This document shows, piece by piece, positions 38,369 through 49,742 of a stretch of 64,000 nt of DNA. The stretch comes from Limnoperna fortunei (lineage: Eukaryota; Mollusca; Bivalvia; Mytilida; Modiolidae): NCBI GenBank assembly GCA_944474755.1, contig OX104124.1, forward strand, positions 44,407,342-44,471,341. Direction: 5' to 3'. The position numbers and the translations under genes were made by a program. Under the pieces are notes generated by a model, which made no database searches, was not told where the DNA came from, and saw nothing but the letters and a program-made list of their open reading frames with translations. The number at the start of each line of letters is the position of its first letter. Within the stretch, counting starts at the first letter, position 1.

Positions 38369-38710
38369 TCAGTACCGCCGGTAATACCTATAATATGATC
38401 GTCGTCTGTTATAATAACCTCTATTATGACGTCTCCAATAGTAACCTCTATTATGACGTCTCCGATGACATTTTCTACGCTGATGTGGCATGGTGGTTGG
38501 TGGCATTTTAGTAGACTGCGCGCGCGGTGGTTGGCGGCACAGTAGTGGGCTGCAGGGTGGTTGGCGGCACTGTGGTGGGATGTGGAGTGGTCGGTGGCAC
38601 TGTACTGGTTGGTCCATCACAATTACTGATGTCCATCCCAGTATCGTTACACATATTTTTGTTATTACATCCTTCTGGACTTTCACAATCTGGATATGGT
38701 GGCCTCGGAG
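38369..38710 (-). CDS. 3' exon of a secreted mucin-like protein with Arg/Tyr-rich tail (frame broken at a GC run)
   Basis: After the acceptor ttccgcgttag (minus), the exon reads a cysteine-rich stretch (PDCESPEGCNNKNMC, then ISNCDGP). It continues with threonine/proline mucin repeats (TVPPTTPHPTTVPPTTLQPT), then stops at TAA (38510-38508). In another frame the repeat resumes as KMPPTTMPHQ. It runs on into RRRHNRGYYWRRHNRGYYNR and a YYRYYRRY end at 38369. A gcgcgcgcg run at 38518-38526 lies exactly between the two frames, and one more GC unit would join them. PTT repeats suggest O-glycosylated extracellular linker. The Arg/Gly/Tyr tail contains a 27-bp direct repeat. Upstream exons are not found. 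The break may be real or a sequencing or assembly error. Confidence 0.45.
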   Translation of the reverse strand, partial: LRGHHIQIVKVQKDVITKICVTILGWTSVIVMDQPVQCHRPLHIPPQCRQPPCSPLLCRQPPRAQSTKMPPTTMPHQRRKCHRRRHNRGYYWRRHNRGYYNRRRSYYRYYRRY

Positions 38711-38719
38711 CTAACGCGG

Positions 38720-40660
38720 AATAAAAGACATGGCTTTATTTATTTATTTTTTATTTTTATCTGTGCTGGCTATTTTTTTTATCCCTTTTATTAATCAGTC
38801 TGTTAAGAGAGAGAAAGGTTCAAGAAGATAACTTTGTATTTTATTAAAGAAGACAAATACACGCCTTTGTATATTGTATTTAGATTTTTAGGTTATTTTC
38901 ACTATTCTCTCTTACTCGATACTCGAAACTAGAAAATTAGGAATGTTTAGTAGAAAGTTTAATTAAAAAAAACTAAACCAAATAAATCACATGGAGTCAT
39001 AAGAATTGCACTACATGGCCTTAGTTATTAAGAGTGATTCTATATAACCACCCAACCATTTTATAAAGGAGGTGTGGCAAGAAGGGTCACCGATTTCCAC
39101 GAAACTTTGCTCAAATGATATGTTTGATGAGTTATTAAGAAAAATGTGACAAAATTTTGTTTTCATGTTTTGGTTGCCATGGCAATGCATAACTATGTTT
39201 TCCCGCCAAAAATGACCATTTCAGAGGCTAAAAATTATCAAACTTCTGATAGATATAAGAGAACTCATGCTTGCATATTTAATAAATCAAGGTTAATAAA
39301 ATGAAATTCATCGCACTAAATGTGACTTTATGCCTAAATATTTTTTGAAACATAAAATCTGATTGGTGAAAAAGTATTGTACAAAGGGGAGATAATCCAC
39401 ATTTTTAATGTATGATTTTTTAACACTTTTTAGAGTGGTTTTAGCACACTTTTGCATCCATATAGAATAAATATATGAATAGTGTCAACTAGTACCAGAT
39501 AGTATAGAATCATATGTGGAGAGACATGTTTGGGATATTGGTTGCTAAGAGGGTTGCTATGGTAACGAAAATACCTTGTTTTGTCATTTTTTTGTTTTTT
39601 GCTATAGTTTATTTATGTAAATTTGGATCATAACAGTATACTCTTTGAACAATTATATACCTACAATGATTTAAAATGATCACTGCACATAAAATTAATA
39701 AGAAATAAAGGGTTTCTATTGGTTAACATTGTTGCTATGGTAACGTAAACGTCAAATTTCCGTGATTTTTTGTTGTTTTTCACAATTTTCTGTAGCATAT
39801 CTATTGGAATCTTTCATAAAATTTCCTGAAATGTGAAACTATTGAAGTTATTATGGTTAGGAAGGCATATATTGATTTTGGGATCAGCATGTCAAAGGTC
39901 AAGGTCACACCACAATTGTGTGTATGGCTGTTGGCAATGCGAAAACAGAACGGCACCACCTGCAATTGATCAAAGTTAATATATAGTTGTTAATCAATGA
40001 CTAGGTCTTACTGCTGTTTATTTTCAAGGTCCTTGTTCAAAGTCAAAGTAAGGATACACTTATGATTGAAAAGTCAATCCCACAAAGTGTAAGAAATGCT
40101 TTAGGCCCAAGTGTACATTTTAGTGCAACAATAATAATAGATAGATTCTTTAAAATAAAAATGGAAAGACAGGTATACATTTGCATTTATACAATCACTT
40201 TATTAGACACACATTAAATACTTTTCAGTTATGAAAACAAAATAGAAAACAAAACAAAATGTTCATTTAGAAAGTTCATGTAAACTATCAGTCTCACTTA
40301 AGAATAAAAAACTCAATTTAAGGATGTTCGCTAATATTATTGAAAATCAATATGTTTCAAATTTGATGCCTTAATATTATGAAATGAAAAGAAAATATGT
40401 AAGGGTATAAAACAAAGCAAAATTTTTTGATAGGTTTTTGACCTCGTTTTTAAGATAATTGATGCAAAAATTTTGGCAGAAAAAGGTGTTCTCTGACTAG
40501 CATTAGAACTATTTGGCTATTAAAACCCATGACAGAATAAATAGGCTCTGATATATTAAAAATATTGATAAATAGAAAATAGTGAGTCCATGAAAAAATT
40601 TAACCCTAGTTTAATGGTAAAAACCCAAATATTCCAAAACAAATTACAGAAACGCAAAGA
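38720..40660. other. Non-coding; three X-box-like palindromes
   Basis: No coding signal. The 14-mers gttgccatggcaat (39173-39186), gttgctatggtaac (39553-39566) and gttgctatggtaac (39731-39744) resemble RFX-factor X-boxes. An aggtcaaggtca-type phrase lies at 39896-39907. The surrounding sequence ('aagggtcaccgatttccacg', 'ggttgctaagagggttgcta') reads like an old dispersed repeat. Confidence 0.35.
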
Positions 40661-40665
40661 ATAGT

Positions 40666-41273
40666 TTATATCATTATCAAACTGTATAAAATGTCATGAT
40701 TAAAAGGTTGATCTGACTTTAACAGGGACTTGACTTTGCTTCTTATTAAGTCTTTCCTGTCCTCTTCATCTGCAGCGTCAAGCTCCTCTTTACATGTGTT
40801 CCGGTCTTGCTGACATAGCCTGGAAAAGTAGGATGTAATCTGTTGTCCGGATAGAAACTCAGATCTCTTAAATTTTCCACATGTGCTCATCTCTTCTGCA
40901 GCAACATACGGATCGACCTTCTTTCCAGTTTGCCAATATTAAATTTGTCAATCATGAACTTTTTTTGGCAGTCATTGAATTTTGACTGGGCTTTTGGTTC
41001 CTTCTTGCCCATCCAGCAAAAAGCTTCTTATTTAACTCTTGACCTGGTACTTCCTGCATATTTGCAATTTGTACGTCTTTCTGTGGAAATAATTTTTTTT
41101 TTTGCATACAACGGCTTTGCTTTTTCTGACACAAGCTTACTGGATCCTTCAAAATGGCAATTTTCAATTAGTGTATGTTCATCCAGTGCTTTTGTTGAGG
41201 AGAACAACCGCACGCATCCTTCTTTGGGACATACAACACTGTTGGTTGTTTTGACTGTGTTGGTTGTTGACTG
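40666..41273 (-). pseudogene. Broken zinc-finger protein with a GW...FSRL C-terminal domain, TE-associated type
   Basis: After a possible acceptor (ttttttccag...gatgacag) the minus strand encodes a C2H2-like finger start (VCPKEGCVRLFSSTKALDEH). It runs to a stop at 41028. The sequence continues in shifted frames as LFAGWARRNQKPSQNS, then FNIGKLE, then VDPYVAAEEM. It ends LSGQQITSYFSRLCQQDR and a Lys/Glu-rich tail to 40666. The order 'CxxxxC finger ... GWA ... K.DP..VA..M ... QI.S(F/Y)FSRL' is familiar from multicopy invertebrate proteins often found with transposons (from memory; function not known). At least two frameshifts make this copy a pseudogene. Confidence 0.5.
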
Positions 41274-41742
41274 TCATCATTGTCTGGAAAAAAAGTAAAT
41301 TGGAGTTGGAATTTTAGTTAACAACATCATTGATTGGCTATAATTAATATCACATGTTGACCATGTTCTTACTATATGAGGCCAGTTTTTTTTTTGGTTT
41401 TGAGAATGTAGGTTGGAAATATTCATTAAACGGTCATTAACTGACTATATATGGTCAGTGAATTGCATATGAAATTTAGACCACTATAAAAAAATATCAT
41501 AGATTCTCATCCCCTTCCGCCTCGATTTTTTCACCTGCCTAAAAATCAGACATATAAGCTTGGACGATTTTTGTGTCAGGGCTATAGTCATATATTAACC
41601 ATATATTATCCATTTAATTGTATTTTCAACACTTTTGATTTTTGACCTTTCAATGTTTTGATTCAAATGCTGCTGATGAGAGGTTACATCTTGAAATATG
41701 CATAAACAGCATAACCAAATTAACTATTTTATACATGTTTTG

Positions 41743-43855
41743 GTGTTTGTATTTTAAACCATAAATGACTCATCTGCTACCTTGTATCAAAAGTTATTTA
41801 ACACTATACTTTTATCTGGATTTTATCCCAATAATTGGTCTGCAGGTTACCTAAGCCCTATCTTCAAATCAGGTGACCGCAGTAATCCTGAAAACTATAG
41901 GGGAATAGCAATAACTAGTTGTTTAGGCAAACTGTTTAACTCCATTTTCAACAGCAGGCTTGATAAATTTCTGGAACAGCATAAACTGATTTCACCTTTT
42001 CAAATTGGCTTTACCAAAAAATCAAGGCCTTCTGATCATATGTTTGTATTAAAAACTATAATAGACAAATATACCAATTCAAATAAAAAACTTTATGCCT
42101 GTTTTGTGGACTTTAGAAAGGCATTTGATACAGTTCTCCATGATGCAATATACATTAAAATATTGCAAAATGGAATAGGTGGCCTGTTTTATAGTTTATT
42201 AAAATATATGTATTCTAAATCATTGCTTTCTGTGAAAGTGGGACAAGAGTTAACTGAGTCCTTTGCCTCAAGTATTGGAGTCCGTCAAGGTGATGTCCTG
42301 AGTCCAAATCTTTTTAAAATTTGTATTAATGATCTTCCAAAATATCTGGAGTCCTCTTTAGATCATGTATATCTTAATAATCATAGAATCAACTGCCTTC
42401 TATATGCTGATGATGCTGTTCTGTTATCGAAATCAGCCTCTGGCCTTCAAAATAGTTTAAATTTATTAGAAAATTTTGTGATGATTGGTGTATTGATGTC
42501 AATACTTCAAAAACTAAAGTGCTTATTTTCAATAAGCCAGGCAGACTCATTAATGATCAATTTACTTTCAGAGGCAACTCTATAGAAAGTATTCGGAAGT
42601 ACAAATATCTTGGAATTTTATTCTCTATATCAGGCTCTTTTACCGAGGCAAAGCATGATTTATTTAATAAAGCAACTAAAGCATTATATAAACTCAAGGC
42701 GGATCTGTTGTCCCTTGGACCAAGCATCAAGTCTTCTTTACATATATTTAACCATACAATTAAGGCTATTCTTAATTATAGCTCTGAAATCTGGGGATGC
42801 TATCTACCTAAATCATTTAATAGGGATTCGTTATGTGATTTTACGAGACTAGCTGGTGTCTTCCCTTGCGAAAAAATGGAAATACATTTTTTGAAATATT
42901 TACTTGGTGTCAGTAAAAAAGCTTCAAAGTTTGCTGTAATGTCAGAATTTGGTCAATACCCAATAATATTTGACTGTTTTAAATCTGTTTTGAAGTACTG
43001 GCACAGGTTGAATAATTCACCTACTGAATTGTTAAATGATGCATTTACAGAAATGAAATCAATGCATAACAATGGAGTAGACACCTGGTATGGTTCGTTA
43101 GTCTCCTTGCTCAACATTTTAAATATTCCTGTGGAGAGTAGCTCATTGGCCCTGAACAAAAATTATGCTAAATATTCTATTGGCAAGCACCTTAAAGATT
43201 TTTACAGAAATTTATGGTACCAGCTTAGAGAAAAACTCATTGCTGAAGAAAGTAAACTAAGAATGTATTTCAAAATCAAATGTAACTTTGGTTATGAACA
43301 ATATTTGGATATAATCAAAAAGTTTGATAAAAGAAAGTGTTTTGCTAAATTTAGAATAAGTAATCATCAACTTAAAGTTGAACTGGGTCGATACACTAAA
43401 CCTATGACCCCATTAGATCTTAGAATATGTGATAAATGTGACCTAGAAAGGGTTGAAGACGAAGTTCATTATTTCTCAGAGTGTCCTAAATTTGATGCCA
43501 AAAGAAATTTACTTTTTAATATTGTGAAAAATTATAACATTAACTTTGAAAACCTTTCTGCATCTGACAAAATTTTCTGGTGTTTTAGTTGTGAAAATTC
43601 TGAAATTGTTGACCAGTTGAGTTGCTTTCTGCAGGAATGTAACATAACTTAAGCTATGTTCTATTTAAGGTCCATTAATAGCTATGATACCCCAATTTTT
43701 TTTCCCCATTCTCTATGACTAATATTTGTTTGCCATTGAAATTTATAATCTATGTTATTTATGTACTGTAATAATCATACATGTTGTGCTGTATTTGCCC
43801 CTTGAGGGCCCATAATTGGCCAATAAACTTGTATTCTTGTATTCTTGTATTCTAT
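41743..43855 (+). pseudogene. 5'-truncated LINE: reverse transcriptase plus C-terminal zinc-binding region
   Basis: The reading begins inside the RT (WSAGYLSPIFKSGDRSNPEN, motif NYRGIAITSCLGKL). It shows motif A (ACFVDFRKAFDTVLH), motif B (GVRQGDVLSPNLF) and motif C (LLYADDAVLL), running in one frame to about 42475. A one-base shift there moves reading to the frame 42519-43652 (TKVLIFNKPG, KYLGI). That frame carries a long C-terminal region ending CDKCDLERVEDEVHYFSECP (CCHC-type) and a TAA. A ~170-bp 3'UTR has ggcccataattggccaataa and ends in three cttgtatt units (43823-43853). Short-tandem-repeat ends occur in CR1/L2-like elements. 5' truncation is the normal result of incomplete target-primed reverse transcription. 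Endonuclease and ORF1 are absent. Confidence 0.85.
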
Positions 43856-44096
43856 ATGCAACGAATTACAGTAATATAATGTGAAAACGCATTTTTAGCA
43901 AAAAGCTTAACAACAATCAAATTAATACGAATTCAAAACTTTCTCATGAAAAGATCTAAACGTTTTTTATTATGTATGTGAACATAACACAATATTGAAA
44001 GGACGAACTTTCTTTTAAATTACGTAACGTTATTTACCGTTTAAGATATTTTTACAGGAAAAGTGGGCATGGTTAACTAGCGTGTTAGTTATCAAG

Positions 44097-44660
44097 GGAC
44101 CTTTGTGGCCGATTGGTTAAGGTAGCTAATCATCTATGTAACTTTTTATCACGTGCCTGACGAATAGTAATACCTCAGTGTTGATAGACACTTGGCTAAC
44201 GTACTAGGTGATTTCATGTGTTCAAGGATATGAAAAGCTCTTCCCCAGGTGACGGATAAGGGCCTCTCGCTTGGGGTTGTCGGATCATAATACGGAAAGC
44301 CAGACCGCGGACCACAGTAGACAGAGTTTTTGGAGATTGCCTCGCTTCTTGATCGATACAGAACCTTTTGTAAATTTCGTAAGAGTAGGCTCATTGGAGC
44401 TGCTATGGTGTGCTTAGTTTTTCAACGGGTGATCTAACTTATTTTTCTAGTTGCTATAATGTAGCTGAAAATTGCTGAAAGTGATGTTTAACCCCATTCA
44501 AACAAACACACAATCTTAGCTATTATTTAAGGTTTCCAGATATTTTCATGAATTTTTCAGTTATATCATAGCGTCCAGTTTTTATTGGCGAGGAAGCGAG
44601 AGTCGCCTATGAAAACCCACTGACATTGGCAGAAAACGTGACAATACTTGATAAATAATA
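44097..44660. repeat. SINE fragments and a repeat with 'gtggtccgcggtctggc'
   Basis: A plus-strand tRNA-like head (gacctttgtggccgattggt taagg) starts near 44097. A minus-strand SINE tail fragment (tttcagttatatcatagcgt ccag) lies at 44557-44625, and a plus-strand tail (aaattgctgaaagtgatgtt) at about 44470. The minus frame 44149-44394 reads through these and is not called. Confidence 0.5.
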
Positions 44661-44693
44661 TTAAAGTCGCAGTACAATAAGAATATTGGTTTT

Positions 44694-44953
44694 GTTTGTT
44701 TGTTTGAATGCTGTTTAATGCCACTTTCAGCAATTTTTCAGCTATATCATGGCGTCCAGTTTTTACTGGGGAGGAAACCGGAGTACCCGGAGAAAACCCG
44801 GACCTTTGGTAGGAAACTGGCAATCCTTGTCAATTAAGATTGGTGTCGAGTGCACCCTGCCCGCAGTGAGACTCGAACCCGCAACCTCAATGTTGACAGA
44901 CCACGTGATCTATAGTAGATGAACTACCTTAATCACTCGGCCACCGAGGCCTT
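44694..44953 (-). mobile_element. tRNA-headed SINE, near full length, with target-site duplication
   Basis: On the minus strand it runs from ggcctcggtggccgagtgat through box B (gcgggttcgagtctcactgc) to the tail tgaaagtggcattaaacag and caaacaaacaaa. The flanking 11-bp direct repeats taagaatattg (44678-44688 and 44954-44964) are the insertion footprint. Confidence 0.85.
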
Positions 44954-45261
44954 TAAGAATATTGTAAATTGTATGCTACAATACTGCACATGGTCGATGC
45001 ACCAAAGAATGAAATATATTGCATTACCCTAGAAATAGATACAAAATGATTTATTCTTGATTAGAAATTGACTGAATTGTCGCTTAAAACCCGGAGGTAG
45101 TTGTTCATATTTATTCTGGACCACAACAACTTAAACACTTCAATCTGGGACCATACTGGGTGGAATCCCAGTGCTCGATCCACAGAGCACACTAACGCTT
45201 CCCGGTCTTGTAATTGGATCAAAATTATGCAAACGGTAAGTTAGTATGTCTTTACACTTAC

Positions 45262-46254
45262 GTGCTGAATAATACAAGGTGAATGTGTCATTGTCGAAAA
45301 TCCTGACCGCATAACATTGAAATATATTAGTTTCACGCTCTCTGAAAAGAAAACATTTATTTAATTTATGTATGCTTACATATAAGGGAGGTCCTATGGT
45401 TGGGAAGGGGGTATGGTTCAGTTTATCTATCGGAAAAGATGGCCGCGGATCACAGTGGGTAACATGATGGGAGACTGCCAGGCTTTTCCACAATCAAGAC
45501 TGCATTTGTTGATTTCAGAAAAGCTCAATGTAGCCAAATTGCTAGATTATGTTCCTTTCCCTTTTTTAATTTGACAGTGGCAATCAAAATTGTATTCATA
45601 TTTGTCCATCTTTGTTTTGTTTCCCGTTGATTAATTATTTGTTTGTTGACTAGTTTCGTCCTGAATGAAGATTATATATTGCTCGCTGGACCTAATTCAA
45701 TTAATTAATCACATCCAATACACGTACATGGATATTAACAAAGTTTTAGGTAAACGATGCCTTTAATATACTAGTATTAGAAATTTCATCTATTATTGAC
45801 CGAGTAAGATTGCTTGTTCGAGTCTCACTGCGGGAAGGGGAGCTCGACTCCAATCCTAATTTGCCGGTTTTCCCACAGAAGACTTCATGCCGCAATAAAA
45901 TCCGGACGTCATGATATATCTGACAAATTGCTAAATGTGGCGTTAAAAATCATTCAAACAAACGAACAAACACACTTATTTGAGAAAATACCTTGCTATT
46001 ATAAAAGAACCATTTATCGCAAAGCAGTCCACGGTCCTAACAACATAATTAAACGAGTTCACGCTGGAATTTCCATCAGTAGTAAATGTCCATTCAAATC
46101 CATTACGATAAGATACTTTGTTATTGTTGTTCCAGTTATAATTCCTATATGACTTCCCCCACCAGCACGATGGAAACTGACAGCTTTGGGCTACAATAAC
46201 AAAGGAAATTAATGTAGTGCAAATTAATAATACTTTAATTAAAGTCTGTAACAT
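45262..46254 (-). CDS. Secreted cysteine-containing protein, first two exons of a longer gene
   Basis: Exon 1 (46254-45992) starts with a clear signal peptide (MLQTLIKVLLICTTLISFVI) followed by SCQFPSCWWGKSYRNYNWNN. Its end, VVRTVDCFAINGSFIIA, has a GTATTT donor in phase 2. Exon 2 (45341-45262) follows a strong acceptor (gttttcttttcag), completes an Arg codon and reads ERETNIFQCYAVRIFDNDTF TLYYSA. It ends in phase 1 at GTAAGT. The pattern C-x2-FP-x-CWWG...W...C...GSFI.AR...C resembles lophotrochozoan extracellular domains of unknown function (DUF7044-type, a weak similarity from memory). N-glycosylation sequons (NGS, NSS, NDT) fit secretion. Downstream exons should lie below 45260, in the SINE-rich region, and were not found. 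A SINE fragment lies in the intron. Confidence 0.55.
45793..45974 (+). mobile_element. SINE, diverged and missing the first part of the head
   Basis: It begins inside the head (gaccgagtaaga), has box B (gttcgagtctcactgcggga), and ends gatatatctgacaaattgct with a tail of acaaacgaacaaacacac. It lies in the intron between the two exons of the secreted-protein gene. Confidence 0.65.
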
Positions 46255-46895
46255 TTTTAATAATTCGATTAATATTTTGTTCTATCGGCAGACATGATAG
46301 ACGAAACTTAAATATATCCATCGTACAATAAAATAATTGAATAGAAAACATCAAAACTTTTCATAATTGCATATGTTTTTATATGAAGTGAACTTATAAC
46401 ACTTTTACGATAAAACACAGGTCAAATTTCATTTTAGATCATCAAGATTATTTGTATTTGAAATTCTACAAATTTAAATAAATGAATTATCAAAAGACTC
46501 GCAATGCTTTTATTAGTGTTTTTCTGTAAAGAAGATAATTTTGTTTTTTGGCAGTTTTCCAATTAATTGTTGTATATAAATTATCATTATTTCCACATCA
46601 TATAGCAAATATGAGTTTGTAACTTTGTTTTATTCTTGTTATATGCTACTTTCAGCAATATTCTGTAGCTTTATCATCTGCTATTGTGCAGTGAATTAAG
46701 CAAAGTACCAGAAACCACAAAACTTCCGCACAAATTAGTTCGATCTCGCTTTCTTGGTGTTCACGAATAGAGATTTATTGGAGAAAAAGTTAAAATTATT
46801 TTTGTTATATTGTTATTTTCGAAGTTAATTACCGTGTGTTTTCTCTACGTTAAATAAATTTCTATTATATAAACTATAAATACATATTTTATAGG

Positions 46896-47150
46896 GGCCT
46901 CGGTGGCCGAGTGGTCAAGGTTGTTCGTCTACTATTGATCACGTGGTCTGTCAACACTGAGATTGCGGGTTCGATTCTCACTGCAGGCAGGGTGTACTCG
47001 ACTCCAATCTTAATTGACAAGGATTGCCAGTTTTCCTACCGCAGGTCGGGGGTTTTCTCCGGCTTCCTCCCCCAATAAAAACTGGACGCCATGATATAGC
47101 TGAAAAATTGCTGAAAGTGGCGTTAAACACCATCAAACAAACAAACAAAC
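46896..47150 (+). mobile_element. tRNA-headed SINE, full length with 12-bp target-site duplication
   Basis: It starts ggcctcggtggccgagtggt and has box B cgggttcgattctcactgca. The body reads ttaattgacaaggattgcca then ggggttttctccggcttcct. It ends with aaagtggcgttaaacaccat and (caaa)n. The direct repeats acatattttata at 46882-46893 and 47149-47160 delimit it. The best-preserved copy in the window. Confidence 0.9.
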
Positions 47151-47199
47151 ATATTTTATACGTCGATTCAATAGTCTATAAAATTTGAATTGACTTTGT

Positions 47200-49210
47200 C
47201 ATGACTTGAAGCAAGTTAATAAACGAAGTACAAAAACAAATTTATGTTGTCTAATATGTTTAGCAAACAACTTTATCAAACACAGAATATACTAATATCA
47301 TTAACACTTACTTACCTGTCGTACTACCAAGGCAAATGGCAGCAAGTAGCCAAATACAAGTGTTCATTTTGTATTTTCTTTAAGCCATTAAACCTATACT
47401 TTGTCAACATTAATTCTTCGCTTATAAAGCAGATTGTTGAGGAAATGAATTTTAAAAAATTGACACTGTGACCAAATGTTGACAAACTTGATGTGAAAAT
47501 AAAAGATTTATGCTACAAAGTAAAATGTGTTGCACAAATTTTTTAATAAACGACATGCTTCCGTTATAAAGCATTTTGATTGGACATGTACACTTAGATA
47601 AATGTAATTATAAAGTGCTTCCGGAATGTTTTATTAAAGTTGTGGTATTAAAAAATACACAACATCTCTATACGAAAAGCTGAAAGCCTTGTTTACACGC
47701 ATGTCATGTGACTTAAATAAAAGCAATTGAGTTTGGCATACTGTACTACTATTGAGACTTCGGATAGGAACGCAATTAATCGTATATGACTAAATACCAA
47801 AAAAGCACTCAGCCACCGAGGCACTACAATTTTATTGATGACATAGTTTTGAAAAATGTTGAACATGTTTTGCAAATGATTGATCCATCCGCTGTTTTCT
47901 TTAACGTCAAGAGAGCAGTATTTAGGCCAACGGATGGGAACAACTTAATTGCAATAAATCATTTCGTGGACTAAATATCACAATTTTTACAGCCAAAGAA
48001 AAAGTGGAGTAATGGGTAGGGCCGTACAATTAGGCCTTTGGTAATTGTAGCGGTTATAATAACTGAATAACCTCGCAATAAAGGGCCTTCCTATCCTCCT
48101 GCTCGCTAGACTTTAAAGCACAGTTATTCAATTTTACATTAGGCACACCGAGACGCGCTCGGCAGGTCTGAATCGCTTATTAGGAAATGACCTAGAATTT
48201 ATTTGTTTTGGAACCATGCCTTATTAGAGTATAGAAGAAATTTTTCTGAGCTATAGAAAGGCGCTTTCCGATTCGAATAGGATTATTCCTGGACACGACA
48301 ATAATTTACTCGACCACGGGTTTTTAACATATGGAAGACACTGTTTACTCGTCAGGAGCATCTGAGTGTTCTTATATTTTTTTTATTCTTTGTCTCAATC
48401 CTGTGTTTTCACTGCCCTGTGGTTTTTTATTCTTGTCGACGTTTTTTTCTAACCTTTGTCTATATCTAGTCTTTCTACCAGACCATGTTTGAAAGACAAT
48501 TTTCTATTAATTTAAATTATATATGTAAAGATACAAAAATGTTCAAACATGTTACAGATACATCTAATGAAGTTGTTTATTATTTCAGTTTTCTTACTAT
48601 AAAAGTTATTTTCACGGTTGAAATAATGTAATCGGTTAAATCGATTGTATCACGCATGCGCTTGTTTACAAAACAAAATGAAAAGCTAGAAATGCTTGGC
48701 CCAATTTTTTACGCCCGAATTTGATTGGTATGGATATTATGTCAGAATTTGAACAAGATCTGACGCAAATTAAGTGATTAAGAAAACCGTAAAGACAAGA
48801 AATGAGGAAATTGGCATGAAATAGACAAAAGGAACGGATAGCAAAAATATCACTTCAGAGACGGATAGTACCAAAAGGCAGACCAATATGGTGTCAAAAT
48901 ATTCAGGCATACCTGTAAAATTTAAGCTGAATCGTACAAGATATGATCTGCACAGCTCGTTCTCTTTCTAACTTCCATTTGTCACTATAATCTATTATCA
49001 ATACATTTTTTAATTTAATTCTGCGGTTTTTTTTTAAATTTTATATATTTGTTTCATATTGAACGAAAAATCTATATCATCCTTTTAAAATATGTATTGC
49101 ATAAATAAAGGTAAAATCTATACTATTTACAACAGTATGGATAATAACATTAAACAGGACCAAATGACAGTAATTTTTTTAATTAATACAACAATTATTG
49201 GGTATTTGAT
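47200..49210. other. Non-coding stretch
   Basis: No exon, TIR or tandem array recognised. Short open frames here (47244, 47693, 47786) lack motifs. Confidence 0.3.
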
Positions 49211-49245
49211 GGTCACAAATTGGGGATACAAGCGACGTGTCACCA

Positions 49246-49411
49246 GATCCAACTAACGAATATTTGTGACGCTGAAATTTCAACGGATGCCTTCAAATCT
49301 CCAAATAACAGATTAACAGTAATCTCCCCTGTAATGTATCCAAAAGTAAAGGAAAATCTGACTACAATAAATCATTGGGAAGTACATTTTGAACTAAATT
49401 TTTACCGCAGG
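49246..49411 (+). CDS. Possible internal exon, plus strand
   Basis: An open stretch with protein-like composition (TNICDAEISTDAFKSPNNRL, TVISPVMYPKVKENLTTINH, WEVHFELNFYR) lies between a possible acceptor (gtgtcaccag) and a donor (CGCAG|GTGAAA). No partner exon or family is recognised, so it may be chance. Confidence 0.25.
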
Positions 49412-49490
49412 TGAAAACGTATTGAGGATTGAGACTTTTGTAGCGACTACAATGCACCTACTCTTTTATAAATCTGTGAAAGTGTCTTAC

Positions 49491-49742
49491 CATGCAAGGC
49501 ACATATATCACCACAATAGCTTTGTTAATAAATATTATCAAAGTTGCTGGATAATCTCGGAAAAAATATGACATTTTTTCAAACATACTCCCTTCCTTTT
49601 TCAGATTTAATCCAGTTTCAGTTTTCATTTTGTTCCCGGAAAAACTCATGTCCAAACTTATGCATTTATATGTCCCCGTAGGCGAGCCAGTAATCTTGTA
49701 TCTTCCACCAGAAATCTTCAAATGCATTACAGTTATCTTCAT
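49491..49742 (-). CDS. Possible first exon of an unknown protein, minus strand
   Basis: An ATG at 49742 opens 84 codons (MKITVMHLKISGGRYKITGS, YKCISLDMSFSGNK) up to a good donor (TGCATG|GTAAGA). Neither a signal peptide nor a known domain is apparent, and no following exon was found. The opposing-strand candidate at 49246-49411 means at most one of the two is likely to be real. Confidence 0.25.

Noticed and set aside
38490..38724. Two plus-strand Gly/Trp/Val-rich frames
   Set aside because: They are antisense readings of the PTT-repeat exon on the minus strand.
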